Notes: generated by a model not told the origin, from the sequence alone. Shown: positions 46,801 to 56,708, counted from the stretch's first letter. The stretch: 64,000 nucleotides of DNA from GH45 sp046704385 (GCA_046704385.1 JBJKSB010000076.1:1-64000); one strand, 5' to 3'. Numbers and translations: made by a program.

Positions 46801-49800
46801 CGTATCGCCTGATACATCCGGATGTTCTCCGTTTACAGTTAATATTACTAATAATTCCCATATCAATTCCGTTAAAAACTTCTTATGGAATATTGATTCA
46901 GGTACCGGGACACCCGACAATACGATTCCTTTTGATGTGTTGTATCAAAATACTTCAACTACTAATATAACACAAACCATTACACTAGATAATACCAATG
47001 GCTATGCCGGTTGTGAAAAGAGTTTTAGTAAAACGCTTACCATTTATCCTGAAACACACGCCTCATTTACTAAATCGAATGGTACGAGCACAATTTGTAG
47101 TAATACTGCGGTAACTTTTATAAACGAATCCTATTATACCAACCCGGCCGATAAAATAACCGGGGCAGCAGCTACTTATTACTGGGATTTTGGCGATGGT
47201 ACCACTTCATCGCTCGAAAACCCGATTAAATTATATAATAATACAACCACAACTAGCCAGAATTATAATGTAAAACTTACGCTGACAGTAAACGATTGCC
47301 AGGAAATTTATACTGATATTGTTTCGGTTTATCCAAAAGTAAAAGCTATTCTTAATACAGCGAATGTAAATGTTTGTTCTCCTGCCACTATTGTAGTAAA
47401 CAATACATCGTTAGGTGGTACAAGCTATTTATGGCAGTTTAGTGACGGAACTGCCGATATAACCAGGAATGATCTTAGCTCGGTTAACTATAATGTGGAT
47501 AATTCAACTCCAAATTCGGTAATTCATTCAAAAATCTACTTAACGGCATCAAATACTGTTTGTACGCATAAGGATTCCATTACACTGAATGTTTTTCCGC
47601 ACCTTGAACCCAAAATTACACCGGATGTTACCTCAGGTTGTGGCCCGTTGGTAATTAATCTTAAAAATAACAGTACAGGTGGTGATGCATCGTATCCCAT
47701 AACTTATAATTGGACTTTTGGCGATGGAGAAAACAGTACCTCTTCTGATCCAATAATAATACATACATTCAGTAACAGGCAATCTACGAATAAAACCTAT
47801 ACCGTTGTTTTAAAGGCAACCAATTCTGTGGGTTGTATCAATTCATACAATTCAATTATTACTGTATTTCCGGAGGTTAACGCAGAATTTACTTTTAAAA
47901 AGAATACAGAATGTTCGCCCATGCCAGTTTTTATGGACAACAGCTCATTAAACGGAACACTATTTCATTGGGATTTTGGTTTTGATGCCAATACCCTAGA
48001 TACTGTTTCAAATGGTGACTTTTATTACAATTTTTATCATACTGGTGGTGATCCAAATTTACCGGACACCTATAATATTCAGCTTATTGCAGTGGATGAG
48101 AATCACCCGGAATGTACCGATACCATTGTCCATCCAATTACCATTAATCCTCCAGTGGTTGCAGACTTTAATGTATCCAACAATAGTGAAGGGTGTTCGC
48201 CTTTGAATGGAGAGTTTACAAACAATTCAACCGGGAAAAACCTGACCTTTGTGTGGGATTATAATGATCAGAATACCTCGGCAAATAGTGATGCAGTGCA
48301 TTATCACACCTTTGAAAATCTAAGCTCAGCTAATAAAACATATATTGTAAAATTAACAGCTTACGACGAAAATGGCTGTGTTTCTACTATCACACAAACA
48401 GTTACTGCCTATCCAAAAGTAGTAGCTGATTTTACCTTTACCAAGGATTTGAATCAGCGATGTACTCCTTATCCTGTCCATTTTAGCTATCCGCAAACAG
48501 CGATAAACGGAAATATGTATTCATGGAATTTTGGTTTTAATGGAAATACGGCTGAATATGTAGGTAAACAGGATTTTGATTTTACTTTTGACAACAATTT
48601 ACCCAATACCGTAAACACCTATACCATTCAGTTAATCTCAACCGATACTGTAACCGGCTGCGGCGATACTCTTACCAGACCCATTGAGGTTTACCCCAGG
48701 CTTATTCCAAATTTCATTACCAGCGATAACATATATGCAGGTTGTAATCCGCTCACCCTTCAATTTAAAAACCAAACTACCGGTATTGCAACTTATTTAT
48801 GGAATTTTAACGACGAACAAACTTCACCCAATGCAGAACCTACACACATTTTCTCGCATTTTTTAAATCAAAGTAAAGACTTTAATGTCAAACTTATCGC
48901 CTCACAAAATGCAACCGGCTGTGTAAAAGACACTTCGCGTACTGTGACAGTATATTCCTATCTGAATCCAAAATTTGGGTTAATTCAGGCTGATTCAAAA
49001 AATTCCAAAGCTGGTACCCTTTTAGGCGGATGTTCACCCTTTGATGTGCAGGTGACCGATTCGTCACAATGCAACGGTATATGGCACTGGGATTTTGGGT
49101 ATGATGGCATCAGTAATATCGATGAAAATTCATCACCGAAAGCCCGGATTTTGACTTATAGAAATGAAGACAATGATGAGCAGATGCAAAATATTCAATA
49201 TACCATTAAGCTTACCGTCGAAAATCCTCAAGGTTGTACCCAGGCAACTTCACAATCGCTGGAAGTATATCCGCGATCCATACCTGATTTTAATGTAATG
49301 CAAAAAGGTTGCCACCCCTTAAGTGTAGATTTTACCAATAATTCGGTTGTAGATGACCAAACCGAATTTTTCTGGAAATTGGGTGATGGTGCAACTGCCG
49401 TTGATAAAGAACTTAAACATACATATTTTAACAACAGTTATTTCGATAATAAAGTATTTAATGTTTGCCTGATTTCTACAACATCAAATTTATGTACCGA
49501 TTCTTTAGTGAAAACAATTACAGTTTACCCTAAGCCTTTGGCAGCTATAAGTCCTGAGGTTGATCGTGGATGTTCTCCTCTGACTGCCTCATTAAAGAAT
49601 GTATCAAAAGCAACAAAACCAACCTATTATTGGGATTTTGATAATGGTGAAAATAAAGTATTGAAAACCATCACTACAGAACAACCTGAATATATTAATA
49701 ATACAGGTGATGCTGAAATTAAAAAGGTTGAATTAATAGTTGAAAGCGCATATGGCTGTACTGATACCGTAGTGCAATTGGTTAATGTTTATCCTAAAGC

Positions 49801-51145
49801 TAATGCTGATTTTGGTTATTTTGACCCTTCGGATACGGCCGGTTGTTCACCTTTACAAGTTGAGTTCCTGAATCTTTCAAATACCACTTCTACGGTATTC
49901 CAATGGGATTTTGGCAATGGGGCTACCTCTCAGTTAAAAAATCCGACCTACAGGTTTATTAACGATTCCGATAACGACAAGGTTTTTACAGTTACACTCA
50001 ATGTTGAATCACCCTTTGGATGTCAGAGCAGTGTACAAAAAGATGTTACTGTATATTTATCTCCCAATGCCGAATTCCTTGCTCTTGATCCCATAAAACT
50101 GTACCCCGACACGATTATGGAATTTCAGAATCTGGTAAAACCAGGCCCATGGACCTTTGACTGGAATTATGGAGACGGACAGACTTCACATGCTACAGAC
50201 AATCTTCATACTCATACCTATGCAGGCTGGGGACCCAGGGATGAAAATTTCTCATACACAGTTTGGCTAAAAGCCTATAGTGATTATTGCCGCGATTCTA
50301 TCTGGCAGTTTGTTACCATCAATCCTCCTAAACCCTATATTAATATTGTAAAAAGGAATCCGTTAGGTTGCGAACCCTTAGGAATTGATTTTAATGTCAC
50401 TTATGCATTTGGGTATCAGGATTCCATTTCATGGAATTTTGGAAATGGTGATACCTCGCACGAACGTGATCCCTATTATGTTTACGAGAATGATGGCGTA
50501 TATATTTCAACGGTAACCATTAAAGGTGACGGTGGTATATTTATTGATACCACAAAAATATATGTGTACCCTTTGCCTGAACCCAGTTTTGAATTCCGAC
50601 CCGATTTTGTGATGCTACCCGACCAACCGGTTCAATTTTTTAATACTACCTACATGGTTGATAAAAGTACTTATTTATGGAATTTTGGCGATGGCACAAC
50701 TTCAACCGAACAACAACCCTGGCATCAATACACCGCCGAAGGAGTTTATGATATTAAGATGGTGGCCACTACTGACCACTCCTGTATGGATTCTGTAATG
50801 AGTAAGGCTCCGGTTACAGTCAGTGGTGAAGGTTATATTAAGTTTCCAAATGCCTTTTTGCCTTCCTCAAATAGTCCCTCAGATGGTAGTTATACAGTTC
50901 CTGATATCAGTAATAATGTATTTCATCCTGTGCATGATGGTATAAAAAGCTATGAGTTGTGGATATTTAACCGTTGGGGTGAGCAGGTATTTTATTCAGA
51001 CGATATTTTGGCAGGATGGAATGGACGATATGGAAATAATGGTGCAGAATTGGGACAAGATGTGTATTTTTGGAAAACCAAAGGAAAGTTTAATAACGAT
51101 GTACCTTTTAAAAAAGCCGGTGATGTCACATTAATTAGGAAATAA
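43838..51145 (+). CDS. Giant PKD-repeat surface protein with T9SS type B (gliding-associated) sorting domain
   Basis: A 2435-residue exported protein. The signal peptide (MRKYFIILAILQLTSFYVVAQ) is followed by an IgGFc-binding-protein-like N-terminal region (TDNDFWFVVPEVTW...). From about residue 600 there are 17-19 PKD-type repeats, most opening with GCSP-x-V-x-F-x-N-x-S and containing WDFGDG. The C-terminus (FPNAFLPSSN... YELWIFNRWGEQVFYSDDILAGWNGRYGN... GDVTLIRK) is the gliding motility-associated type B domain, whose export needs a PorP/SprF-type partner, encoded next. ATG 43838 is chosen over a TTG three codons earlier. Confidence 0.92.
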   Translation: MRKYFIILAILQLTSFYVVAQTDNDFWFVVPEVTWQHVDNEQTLLHFSATGADATVTIDMPKDSLFIKTKFTIPANGTKLVDLTWYIRSGLGAAPYDILTTAPTGTHNDNNILESGLPGNEGKVENRGIHISSTALITVYLERNATNNPDIWALKGKNSLGTNFYVPSQNFWNNHTFNASTGPEALNAIDIVATEDTKIYFTAPAAVKNLGTSSPAGGITLLKGQSISLVASDEAFGKHLGGTHIWSTGKIAVQWKDDSVNSMEGGTTNSGCYDLMGDQIIPTKLAGDEYIVMRGELNDNREYVFVMSLSDGTQVDLSDPDGYAPDSIILGPPGSISRILINNNVGPVNDPVPANPSHYIDALHLKSHNGEPFIVYHVTGFGCEMGAAILPTIKGCTGSTEVSFQRSTGNTSNCANGESFFLNIMCKAAHISNFIINISGMDYNIPSSWFTAIPGTGWYYLDKSHNDFTCANGLIPMIPLNQVTKVRNTSGLFHLGLINGGSSSGCRYGYFSDFSDNFGSAYIASSGFDFMTYCYGDTIQLQSSGGISYGWEYTSLPLITGTFVDSQNISTTRIAPPPGYHTYTVTINRTCYLGSDADTTITVAVNGYPEITAAFDTTQIGPDCCSPYYMKYINQSVGANKYEWTFERLTDTLYNSIKDPEVIYFSNKNYTTKYVKTSLKVSYSKNCPDSTSKIIPIKPEITAYGSKGAKSGCQQDITKDYTIDTVGSGPITSVYWSWGDGDTEEIKASNLVGASPFTFTHTFENLHNYDTTYFVTLVFIDSVHDCRDTLTPPYMDTVYVAGVARAKFTLDDDDGCSPFLVNFENHSNGDVTYAWDFGDGGPLSTSGNDTSITYTNTTTLPKDYYINLTITKTTLSGFCYDTYLDTVTVYPQFSTTISPPGPLQDCDPLTVDFSQTTTPAVPNLQYEWNFGNGATSGNPDPTPKTYSHTLGTDQNYQVTLITTSAYNCKDTAPPVDVTVYAYVDAKFTVSPDTSGCSPFTVNITNNSHINSVKNFLWNIDSGTGTPDNTIPFDVLYQNTSTTNITQTITLDNTNGYAGCEKSFSKTLTIYPETHASFTKSNGTSTICSNTAVTFINESYYTNPADKITGAAATYYWDFGDGTTSSLENPIKLYNNTTTTSQNYNVKLTLTVNDCQEIYTDIVSVYPKVKAILNTANVNVCSPATIVVNNTSLGGTSYLWQFSDGTADITRNDLSSVNYNVDNSTPNSVIHSKIYLTASNTVCTHKDSITLNVFPHLEPKITPDVTSGCGPLVINLKNNSTGGDASYPITYNWTFGDGENSTSSDPIIIHTFSNRQSTNKTYTVVLKATNSVGCINSYNSIITVFPEVNAEFTFKKNTECSPMPVFMDNSSLNGTLFHWDFGFDANTLDTVSNGDFYYNFYHTGGDPNLPDTYNIQLIAVDENHPECTDTIVHPITINPPVVADFNVSNNSEGCSPLNGEFTNNSTGKNLTFVWDYNDQNTSANSDAVHYHTFENLSSANKTYIVKLTAYDENGCVSTITQTVTAYPKVVADFTFTKDLNQRCTPYPVHFSYPQTAINGNMYSWNFGFNGNTAEYVGKQDFDFTFDNNLPNTVNTYTIQLISTDTVTGCGDTLTRPIEVYPRLIPNFITSDNIYAGCNPLTLQFKNQTTGIATYLWNFNDEQTSPNAEPTHIFSHFLNQSKDFNVKLIASQNATGCVKDTSRTVTVYSYLNPKFGLIQADSKNSKAGTLLGGCSPFDVQVTDSSQCNGIWHWDFGYDGISNIDENSSPKARILTYRNEDNDEQMQNIQYTIKLTVENPQGCTQATSQSLEVYPRSIPDFNVMQKGCHPLSVDFTNNSVVDDQTEFFWKLGDGATAVDKELKHTYFNNSYFDNKVFNVCLISTTSNLCTDSLVKTITVYPKPLAAISPEVDRGCSPLTASLKNVSKATKPTYYWDFDNGENKVLKTITTEQPEYINNTGDAEIKKVELIVESAYGCTDTVVQLVNVYPKANADFGYFDPSDTAGCSPLQVEFLNLSNTTSTVFQWDFGNGATSQLKNPTYRFINDSDNDKVFTVTLNVESPFGCQSSVQKDVTVYLSPNAEFLALDPIKLYPDTIMEFQNLVKPGPWTFDWNYGDGQTSHATDNLHTHTYAGWGPRDENFSYTVWLKAYSDYCRDSIWQFVTINPPKPYINIVKRNPLGCEPLGIDFNVTYAFGYQDSISWNFGNGDTSHERDPYYVYENDGVYISTVTIKGDGGIFIDTTKIYVYPLPEPSFEFRPDFVMLPDQPVQFFNTTYMVDKSTYLWNFGDGTTSTEQQPWHQYTAEGVYDIKMVATTDHSCMDSVMSKAPVTVSGEGYIKFPNAFLPSSNSPSDGSYTVPDISNNVFHPVHDGIKSYELWIFNRWGEQVFYSDDILAGWNGRYGNNGAELGQDVYFWKTKGKFNNDVPFKKAGDVTLIRK

Positions 51146-51146
51146 C

Positions 51147-52124
51147 ATGAGATTATATATCCCACAAATTGGCTTTTTAATATTTTTAGCTAAACTATCT
51201 TTGGGTCAAACCGATCCTCAATTTACGCAATTTTATTCCAATCCCATGTATCAGGCTCCATCATTTGCCGGTGCTGTTGAAGGATACAGGGTATCACTTA
51301 ATTACCGCGACCAATGGCCTAAAATGCCAGGACGTTTAACTACGGCAAGTCTTGCACTTGATTATAATGTGTCACCATTAAATAGTGGATTGGGTGTAAT
51401 TGTAATAAACGATATGGTGGGATCAGCAAACCTTTCTTTTTTAAATGCAGGATTACTTTACTCCTATAACGTTAAAATTAACCGAAAAACATTTTTCAGA
51501 CCAGGAGTTGGCTTTTATTATACACAACGCAGCCTTGACTTCAACAAGCTGGTTTTTGCCAGCGAACTGGAAACCGGTGGACAATCACCCGTTCTGCCCT
51601 CTGAATTATCAAATGCCCGAAACTTTGACGGAACCATCTCAGGATTACTTATTGCCCATAACATGTGGTTGGGTATCACGGCCGATCACCTGACTATGCC
51701 CAATATTTCCTTTACTGATATGATTAACCGGTTACCAACCAAATACACCATTTTTGGAGGATACAGGCTATATAAAGTAGAACGGTTAATCAGCACCAAA
51801 CGACAGAGCGTTACTATATCAGGGACATACAGGCATCAGGGAGATGCTGATCAGCTTGACCTGGGGTTGTATTGGAGTTATGACCCCATTTTACTTGGTG
51901 TTTGGTACCGCGATTTACCTTTTATTAAAGATTATACGCGTCGCGATGCTATTTCAATTCTGGTGGGATATAAATATGAAACACTAAGTGTGGGCTATAG
52001 TTACGACTTTACTGTATCACGGCTGATAACCAATACCGGGGGAGCTCATGAAATATCAATAATCTATAAATTTGATATAGAACAAAAAAAGAAATTTAAG
52101 CCTATACCCTGCCCTTCATTTTAA
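51147..52124 (+). CDS. PorP/SprF-family type IX secretion outer-membrane protein
   Basis: A 325-residue outer-membrane protein, starting one base after the giant type B gene ends. It has a signal peptide, then the PorP/SprF opening DPQFTQFYSNPMYQAPSFAGAVEGYRVSLNYRDQWP and ALDYNVSPLNSGLGVIVINDMVGSANLSFLNAG. The rest is alternating barrel strands. Members of this family are dedicated partners of adjacent type B T9SS proteins (as SprF is for SprB). It is therefore likely the specific export or anchoring partner of its neighbour. Confidence 0.93.
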   Translation: MRLYIPQIGFLIFLAKLSLGQTDPQFTQFYSNPMYQAPSFAGAVEGYRVSLNYRDQWPKMPGRLTTASLALDYNVSPLNSGLGVIVINDMVGSANLSFLNAGLLYSYNVKINRKTFFRPGVGFYYTQRSLDFNKLVFASELETGGQSPVLPSELSNARNFDGTISGLLIAHNMWLGITADHLTMPNISFTDMINRLPTKYTIFGGYRLYKVERLISTKRQSVTISGTYRHQGDADQLDLGLYWSYDPILLGVWYRDLPFIKDYTRRDAISILVGYKYETLSVGYSYDFTVSRLITNTGGAHEISIIYKFDIEQKKKFKPIPCPSF

Positions 52125-52261
52125 ATTGGTCTGTTTTTTGGTGTAAAATCTTTGATAAAGTCAGTTTAACTTTCGGCAAGTATCAAGTTATTAAACTTAG
52201 GCGTTATTAAACTGTTTTATCATTTGAAAATAATGGTTATTAGAAAAATGGGAGGTTTACT

Positions 52262-52678
52262 ATGAAGGCAATAAAAATTTTTATTTTAATGATTTGGGTG
52301 CTTGGCAGCGTTAGCGTTTATGCACAAAACACACCAAAACAAACCGAAAAGATTAATGATACGCTTGAAATAGAAAGTACAGGCGATTCTTTAGAATATG
52401 ATATTATTATTCTCGATCCCGGTTTTGAATCATACCTGGCCTCACAGGCTAAACCTGTTGATTTTTATTCACCGGGTTATTATGAAAATTGGAACCGGCA
52501 ATATGTTCTGGAGTGGAACATGCTATATACCGAAGGAAAATATCCTGATCTTATTGAATCATATATTGACTATGACCCAACAGTGGATTATGGCATTGAC
52601 TTAAACTTTAAGCTTTATAATTATTTTCAGTTTTTTGAGCACAAATATAGGGTAACTCTTATTAACCGGCATCATTAA
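52262..52678 (+). CDS. DUF6146 family exported protein
   Basis: A 138-residue protein with a signal peptide (to VSVYAQ) and the DUF6146 core: SYLASQAKPVDFYSPGYYENWNRQYVLEWN and IDYDPTVDYGIDLNFKLYNYFQFF. Function unknown. A Shine-Dalgarno-like GGGAGG precedes the ATG. It stands alone, 137 bases after porP/sprF. Confidence 0.85.
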   Translation: MKAIKIFILMIWVLGSVSVYAQNTPKQTEKINDTLEIESTGDSLEYDIIILDPGFESYLASQAKPVDFYSPGYYENWNRQYVLEWNMLYTEGKYPDLIESYIDYDPTVDYGIDLNFKLYNYFQFFEHKYRVTLINRHH

Positions 52679-52754
52679 TCTGAATACAATTAATTCAGGC
52701 AAAAACTAAAATGCTAAAATCTGTACTATAAACTACAAACCTCAGAAATTGAGG

Positions 52755-53723
52755 TTAGTAGATAGGAAGATAAATTTTTCGGATCATTTCTTCATATTCG
52801 TCTTCAAGGTTACTGTTAATGGTAATTCCTCCACCACTTTTAAAGACTAACTGATTATTTATATTTTCAATGAATCTGATCATCACTCCGGAATCGAGAT
52901 TCTCGCCATCGAAGTAACCAAATATACCGGTGTAAAAACCTCGGTTATAAGTTTCTGCATCTTCAATGATTTCAACTGTTTTCTTTTTAGGTGCACCGCT
53001 TATACTACCTGCAGGCAATAACTCGTATAAAAGGCTTCCCAGGTTTTCATGGTAATTATCTGGTAATATTCCGCTAATTTCAGAACTTACTTGTAACAAA
53101 TCGCCCTGATTGGTTATTATTCTGTCTAAATAACGATACCTGTCAACACTTACGTGAGTAGCTACCCGACTTAAATCGTTGCGAATCAGGTCAACAATGG
53201 TAACATGCTCAGCCGTTTCTTTTTTGTTTTTAAGTATCAGGTTTTCAGCATTAGGAAAATTTGCATCAATAGTTCCTTTCATTGGAAAACTAAAAATTCG
53301 GCCCTTTCGAATTTTAACAAAACATTCCGGTGAAAAAACTACAAACTTGTTTTTATAAAGTAGTTTATAGACAGCATTGCTTCTGTCAAATATCTCACTA
53401 AGATTTAAATTTGTCTCAATAGGAGTTTCACAAGTCAGATTTGTCAAGTATGAATTTCCAACCTTCAAATTTTGCATAACTTTTTCAAAGCTAATACGGT
53501 ATTCATTCAACGACTGTGGAAATTTTTCAAACAAAATCTCTTTTGTTAAAGCAACATCGGTTGGGATATTATTACTGAATCCATTAATATCAAACCAGAT
53601 ATCGGAATGGTTAAATTCATTTTCATCAATAACAATCCAATTATTGCCCGAAAAATCAATTATAAAGACAAAGGGCTTTCCATGTTGGCCCAGGTAATTT
53701 ATTTTTTCAACCGATGGATTCAT
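52755..53723 (-). CDS. pabB: Aminodeoxychorismate synthase component I / chorismate-binding enzyme
   Basis: A 322-residue chorismate-utilising enzyme, short because it is nearly only the catalytic domain. Motifs: GNSYLTNLTCETPI, FSPECFVKI, PMKGTID, EHVTIVDLIRNDLSRVA, LLPAGSISGAPKKKTVEIIEDAE and RGFYTGIFGYFDG. It makes 4-amino-4-deoxychorismate for folate together with a glutamine amidotransferase not seen here. A TTG-N18-TAGCTTTG promoter (53737-53765) lies just upstream on the minus strand. Confidence 0.88.
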   Translation of the reverse strand: MNPSVEKINYLGQHGKPFVFIIDFSGNNWIVIDENEFNHSDIWFDINGFSNNIPTDVALTKEILFEKFPQSLNEYRISFEKVMQNLKVGNSYLTNLTCETPIETNLNLSEIFDRSNAVYKLLYKNKFVVFSPECFVKIRKGRIFSFPMKGTIDANFPNAENLILKNKKETAEHVTIVDLIRNDLSRVATHVSVDRYRYLDRIITNQGDLLQVSSEISGILPDNYHENLGSLLYELLPAGSISGAPKKKTVEIIEDAETYNRGFYTGIFGYFDGENLDSGVMIRFIENINNQLVFKSGGGITINSNLEDEYEEMIRKIYLPIY

Positions 53724-53736
53724 TTCAAAATTTTTG

Positions 53737-53765
53737 CAAAGCTAATATTTCTATATTTGTTCCAA
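53737..53765 (-). promoter_or_regulatory. Candidate pabB promoter
   Basis: Minus-strand TTG (53763-53765), 18-base spacer, TAGCTTTG (53737-53744). The start would leave a leader under 10 bases before ATG 53723. Confidence 0.4.
53752..53759 (+). promoter_or_regulatory. Candidate -7 element of the DUF4293 gene
   Basis: TATATTTG, 57 bases before ATG 53816. A TTTG lies 15 bases upstream, slightly close. It overlaps the divergent pabB promoter. Confidence 0.35.
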
Positions 53766-53815
53766 CAGAATTCATAATTTATTAATTTCGCAAACAATAA
53801 TTTAAATTTTTAACT

Positions 53816-54271
53816 ATGATACAACGAATTCAATCTCTTTATCTATTAGTAGCAGCTGCATTTATGTTTCTGTTTTACCTGTTTCCTATTGCAACTTTTA
53901 CTACCAACGATTTTGTTTTCGAGTTTTTTAATTGTCACATTACACATCCTGAAAACCTGGAACCACCTGTCGCCCTTTTACCACTCGCCATTATACCTTT
54001 CTTAAGCATTGTAACCAGCCTTTTCACTGTATTAATGTTCAAAAAACGGAGGTTACAGCTGCGACTGGGAAAAGTAAACTATGGTCTGGTATTTTTGACT
54101 TTGGTTTTTGTAGTATTCTACTTTTTCAGGATCAATAAAATGCTGGCAACTGACTTTACTTATGGTTTTTCGATAATTTTTCCCATTTTGACTCTTATAT
54201 TAATTTATCTGGCAAACAAGAACATTAAAAAAGACGAAAAGTTAGTTCGCGCTGCTGACAGAATAAGATAA
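53816..54271 (+). CDS. DUF4293 family membrane protein
   Basis: A 151-residue protein with four hydrophobic helices (about 8-24, 51-73, 88-105, 118-134) and the opening MIQRIQSLYLLVAA, typical of DUF4293. Function unknown. First of three closely spaced rightward genes. Confidence 0.88.
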   Translation: MIQRIQSLYLLVAAAFMFLFYLFPIATFTTNDFVFEFFNCHITHPENLEPPVALLPLAIIPFLSIVTSLFTVLMFKKRRLQLRLGKVNYGLVFLTLVFVVFYFFRINKMLATDFTYGFSIIFPILTLILIYLANKNIKKDEKLVRAADRIR

Positions 54272-54279
54272 TTACAATA

Positions 54280-54825
54280 ATGAAAAAAATTTTAAAATTA
54301 TTTTTCCTCTTTTTAATACTAAATGGATGTCAATCTGCTCCTCATCCTGAACTTAATGGCCTGAAAACCTTAGAGGCTCAAATTGATTCTGTATCAATCG
54401 TATATAAATCAATGCCATGGGATTCATTGAAAAGCATACAAAAAGAGATGATCCTGAATAATAATTTTATAGCCAAAAACATTGAGCTGGCCGGTAAGAT
54501 TGATAATAACTTTATGAGTTATTATGGTCCGTATACTGATGCTACAAAAATGATAGGTCGAATCTTTAAAAAACGCAATCCAAAAATTGACAGGGAAATT
54601 GCACGGTCGAAAATTCAGGTTTCAAATCTGACTCATGATATTAAAAACAATTTTATCACAAATGCCGATTCAATAAAAATTTATATTAAATCGGAATCAA
54701 TGGCTTACAAATCGGTTAGTGAAAAAATAAGCCTTGTTCAACAGATTATGAATCAGCAATTTGATGCATATAATCAGACGCATGCTAAAGTGGATTCTCT
54801 GGTGATAAGAATAATGAAAAAATAG
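54280..54825 (+). CDS. Small lipoprotein of unknown function
   Basis: A 181-residue protein with a lipobox (LILNGC, Cys17), rest alpha-helical and basic (DREIARSKIQVSNLTHDIKNN). Eight bases after DUF4293 and five before the next gene, so probably one operon. No family recognised. Confidence 0.7.
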   Translation: MKKILKLFFLFLILNGCQSAPHPELNGLKTLEAQIDSVSIVYKSMPWDSLKSIQKEMILNNNFIAKNIELAGKIDNNFMSYYGPYTDATKMIGRIFKKRNPKIDREIARSKIQVSNLTHDIKNNFITNADSIKIYIKSESMAYKSVSEKISLVQQIMNQQFDAYNQTHAKVDSLVIRIMKK

Positions 54826-54830
54826 TAATT

Positions 54831-56666
54831 TTGAAGTGGTTCGCATTTATACTGGTTATTATTTCGCTTTTTTCGGGCAATAATTTACATGCACAAAAAA
54901 ATACCATTAGCTCTGAAAACCAGATTGCAATGCAATATTACCGTAATGGTGAATATGAAAAAGCTGCCGAAGTATACCAACGTCTGTATTTATCAAATCA
55001 TTCCTCAGCATATTATACCTACTATTTAAAATGCCTTATTTACTTAAAAAAATACGATCAGGCAGAATCATTGGTTAAGCAGCACCAGAAAGATAATAAA
55101 TACGATTTAAGCGTAAACGTTGACCTGGGCTACATTTATGGTCTGGAAGGCAATGACACCAAAGCAAATTCAATTTATGAAGGAACACTTAAAAAGCTTC
55201 GCCCCGATCATCAACAAATTATAAATTTAGCCAATGCATTTTTAGTTAGAGGATTATATGGCTATGCTGAGAAAACCTATCTCGAAGGTGAAAAAATTTT
55301 AAAAGGATCATACGGATTTCAGATTGAAAAAGGCCAGCTATTTTATTTGACCCGCAATTATGAAAAAATGATTTCAGCTTATCTCGATTTGCTTGAAATT
55401 AACGATCAATATCTGCATACAGTTCAAAACCGTCTTCAAAATGCGGTATATAATGATATTGACAACAGCCTGCGGGAAATGCTAAAGACAGCCTTGTTAC
55501 AACGGGTTAATAAAAATCCCGATCTGACTGTTTTTAACGAATTGCTGATTTGGTTATATGTGCAGGAAAAAGATTTTGAAAATGCATTTGTCCAGGCACG
55601 TGCCCTTGATATGAGGCTGGGCGAAAATGGGAAACGCATCCTCGCCCTGGCCCGAATTGCAACCGAAAACAATGATTTTAATATTGCTGTTCAGGCTTAC
55701 GATTATGTGATTAAAAAAGGAAAATACCTGGAATATTATTTTGCCGCCCGGAACGAAATGCTTGAAGTTATGTACAAACGTATAACACTGGGCATCGATA
55801 ACAAGCATGAAGATTATATTCAGATGGAAACAGCATTTATTAATGCTTTGCAGGAAATGGGTACCAATTTAAATACAATTGATTTGGTAAAAAACCTGGC
55901 CCATTTGCAGGCTTTTTATCTTGGAAAAACTACCCAGGCTATATTTCTGCTGGAAGATGCTGTAGATTTGCATGGATTAAATTATATACAAAAAGGTGAG
56001 CTGGAACTTGAACTGGCAGATATTTACCTGGTAGATGGCCGTGTTTGGGATGCCACACTGGCTTATGCCAAAGTGGAACAAGACAATAAAAATAATCCGA
56101 TTGGTTCAGAGGCAAAATTCCGTAAAGCCCGACTGGCTTATTATATTGGTAATTTTGAATGGGCACGTGCCCAGCTTGATGTATTAAAGGCAAGCACTTC
56201 GAAATTAACGGCAAACGATGCCGCCGATTTGGCTTTGTTTATTTATGAAAACACAGGTTGGGATTCGGTTGAAACCGCTATGGATATGTATTCAAGGGCC
56301 GACTTTTTAAATTACCAGTCGAAAGATTCGTTGGCTATATTGACTCTCGATTCCTTAATAAACCAATTCCCATCGCACGTTTTAATGGATGATGCCTGGT
56401 TTCTGAAAGGAAAATTATATCAACGCATGATGAAGTATGACAAAGCTATACAATGCTATCAATATGTTGTTGATAATTACTACAACGATATTTTAGCCGA
56501 TAATGCGCTGTTTGCCATGGCTGACCTTTACGATAAAACCCTGAATGACAAGACCAAAGCCATGGATTTATACAAGAAAATAATGATCGATTTTCCTGCC
56601 AGTATCTATAAAATGGAAGCACGGTTACGATTCAGAGAATTGCGGGGTGATGAAGAAGTGAATTAA
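54831..56666 (+). CDS. Exported TPR-repeat protein
   Basis: A 611-residue protein starting at a TTG codon (signal peptide MKWFAFILVIISLFSGNNLHAQ; no better ATG nearby). The rest is a series of TPR units (NGEYEKAAEVYQRLYL; GLYGYAEKTYLEGEKIL; ALAYAKVEQDN; WFLKGKLYQRMMKYDKAIQCYQYVVDNYYNDILADNALFAMADLYDK). The last repeats resemble YbgF/BamD-type periplasmic scaffolds. Role in envelope biogenesis is a guess. Confidence 0.8.
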   Translation: MKWFAFILVIISLFSGNNLHAQKNTISSENQIAMQYYRNGEYEKAAEVYQRLYLSNHSSAYYTYYLKCLIYLKKYDQAESLVKQHQKDNKYDLSVNVDLGYIYGLEGNDTKANSIYEGTLKKLRPDHQQIINLANAFLVRGLYGYAEKTYLEGEKILKGSYGFQIEKGQLFYLTRNYEKMISAYLDLLEINDQYLHTVQNRLQNAVYNDIDNSLREMLKTALLQRVNKNPDLTVFNELLIWLYVQEKDFENAFVQARALDMRLGENGKRILALARIATENNDFNIAVQAYDYVIKKGKYLEYYFAARNEMLEVMYKRITLGIDNKHEDYIQMETAFINALQEMGTNLNTIDLVKNLAHLQAFYLGKTTQAIFLLEDAVDLHGLNYIQKGELELELADIYLVDGRVWDATLAYAKVEQDNKNNPIGSEAKFRKARLAYYIGNFEWARAQLDVLKASTSKLTANDAADLALFIYENTGWDSVETAMDMYSRADFLNYQSKDSLAILTLDSLINQFPSHVLMDDAWFLKGKLYQRMMKYDKAIQCYQYVVDNYYNDILADNALFAMADLYDKTLNDKTKAMDLYKKIMIDFPASIYKMEARLRFRELRGDEEVN

Positions 56667-56700
56667 CAATTTCCAAAAACCAAATATCAATACTAATCGT

Positions 56701-56708
56701 TAACTTTG
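56701..56708 (+). promoter_or_regulatory. Candidate -7 element of the toxin-antitoxin pair
   Basis: TAACTTTG fits TAnnTTTG, 15 bases before ATG 56724. A TTG overlapping it at 56706 could be read as a start but is better seen as part of the promoter. Confidence 0.35.
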
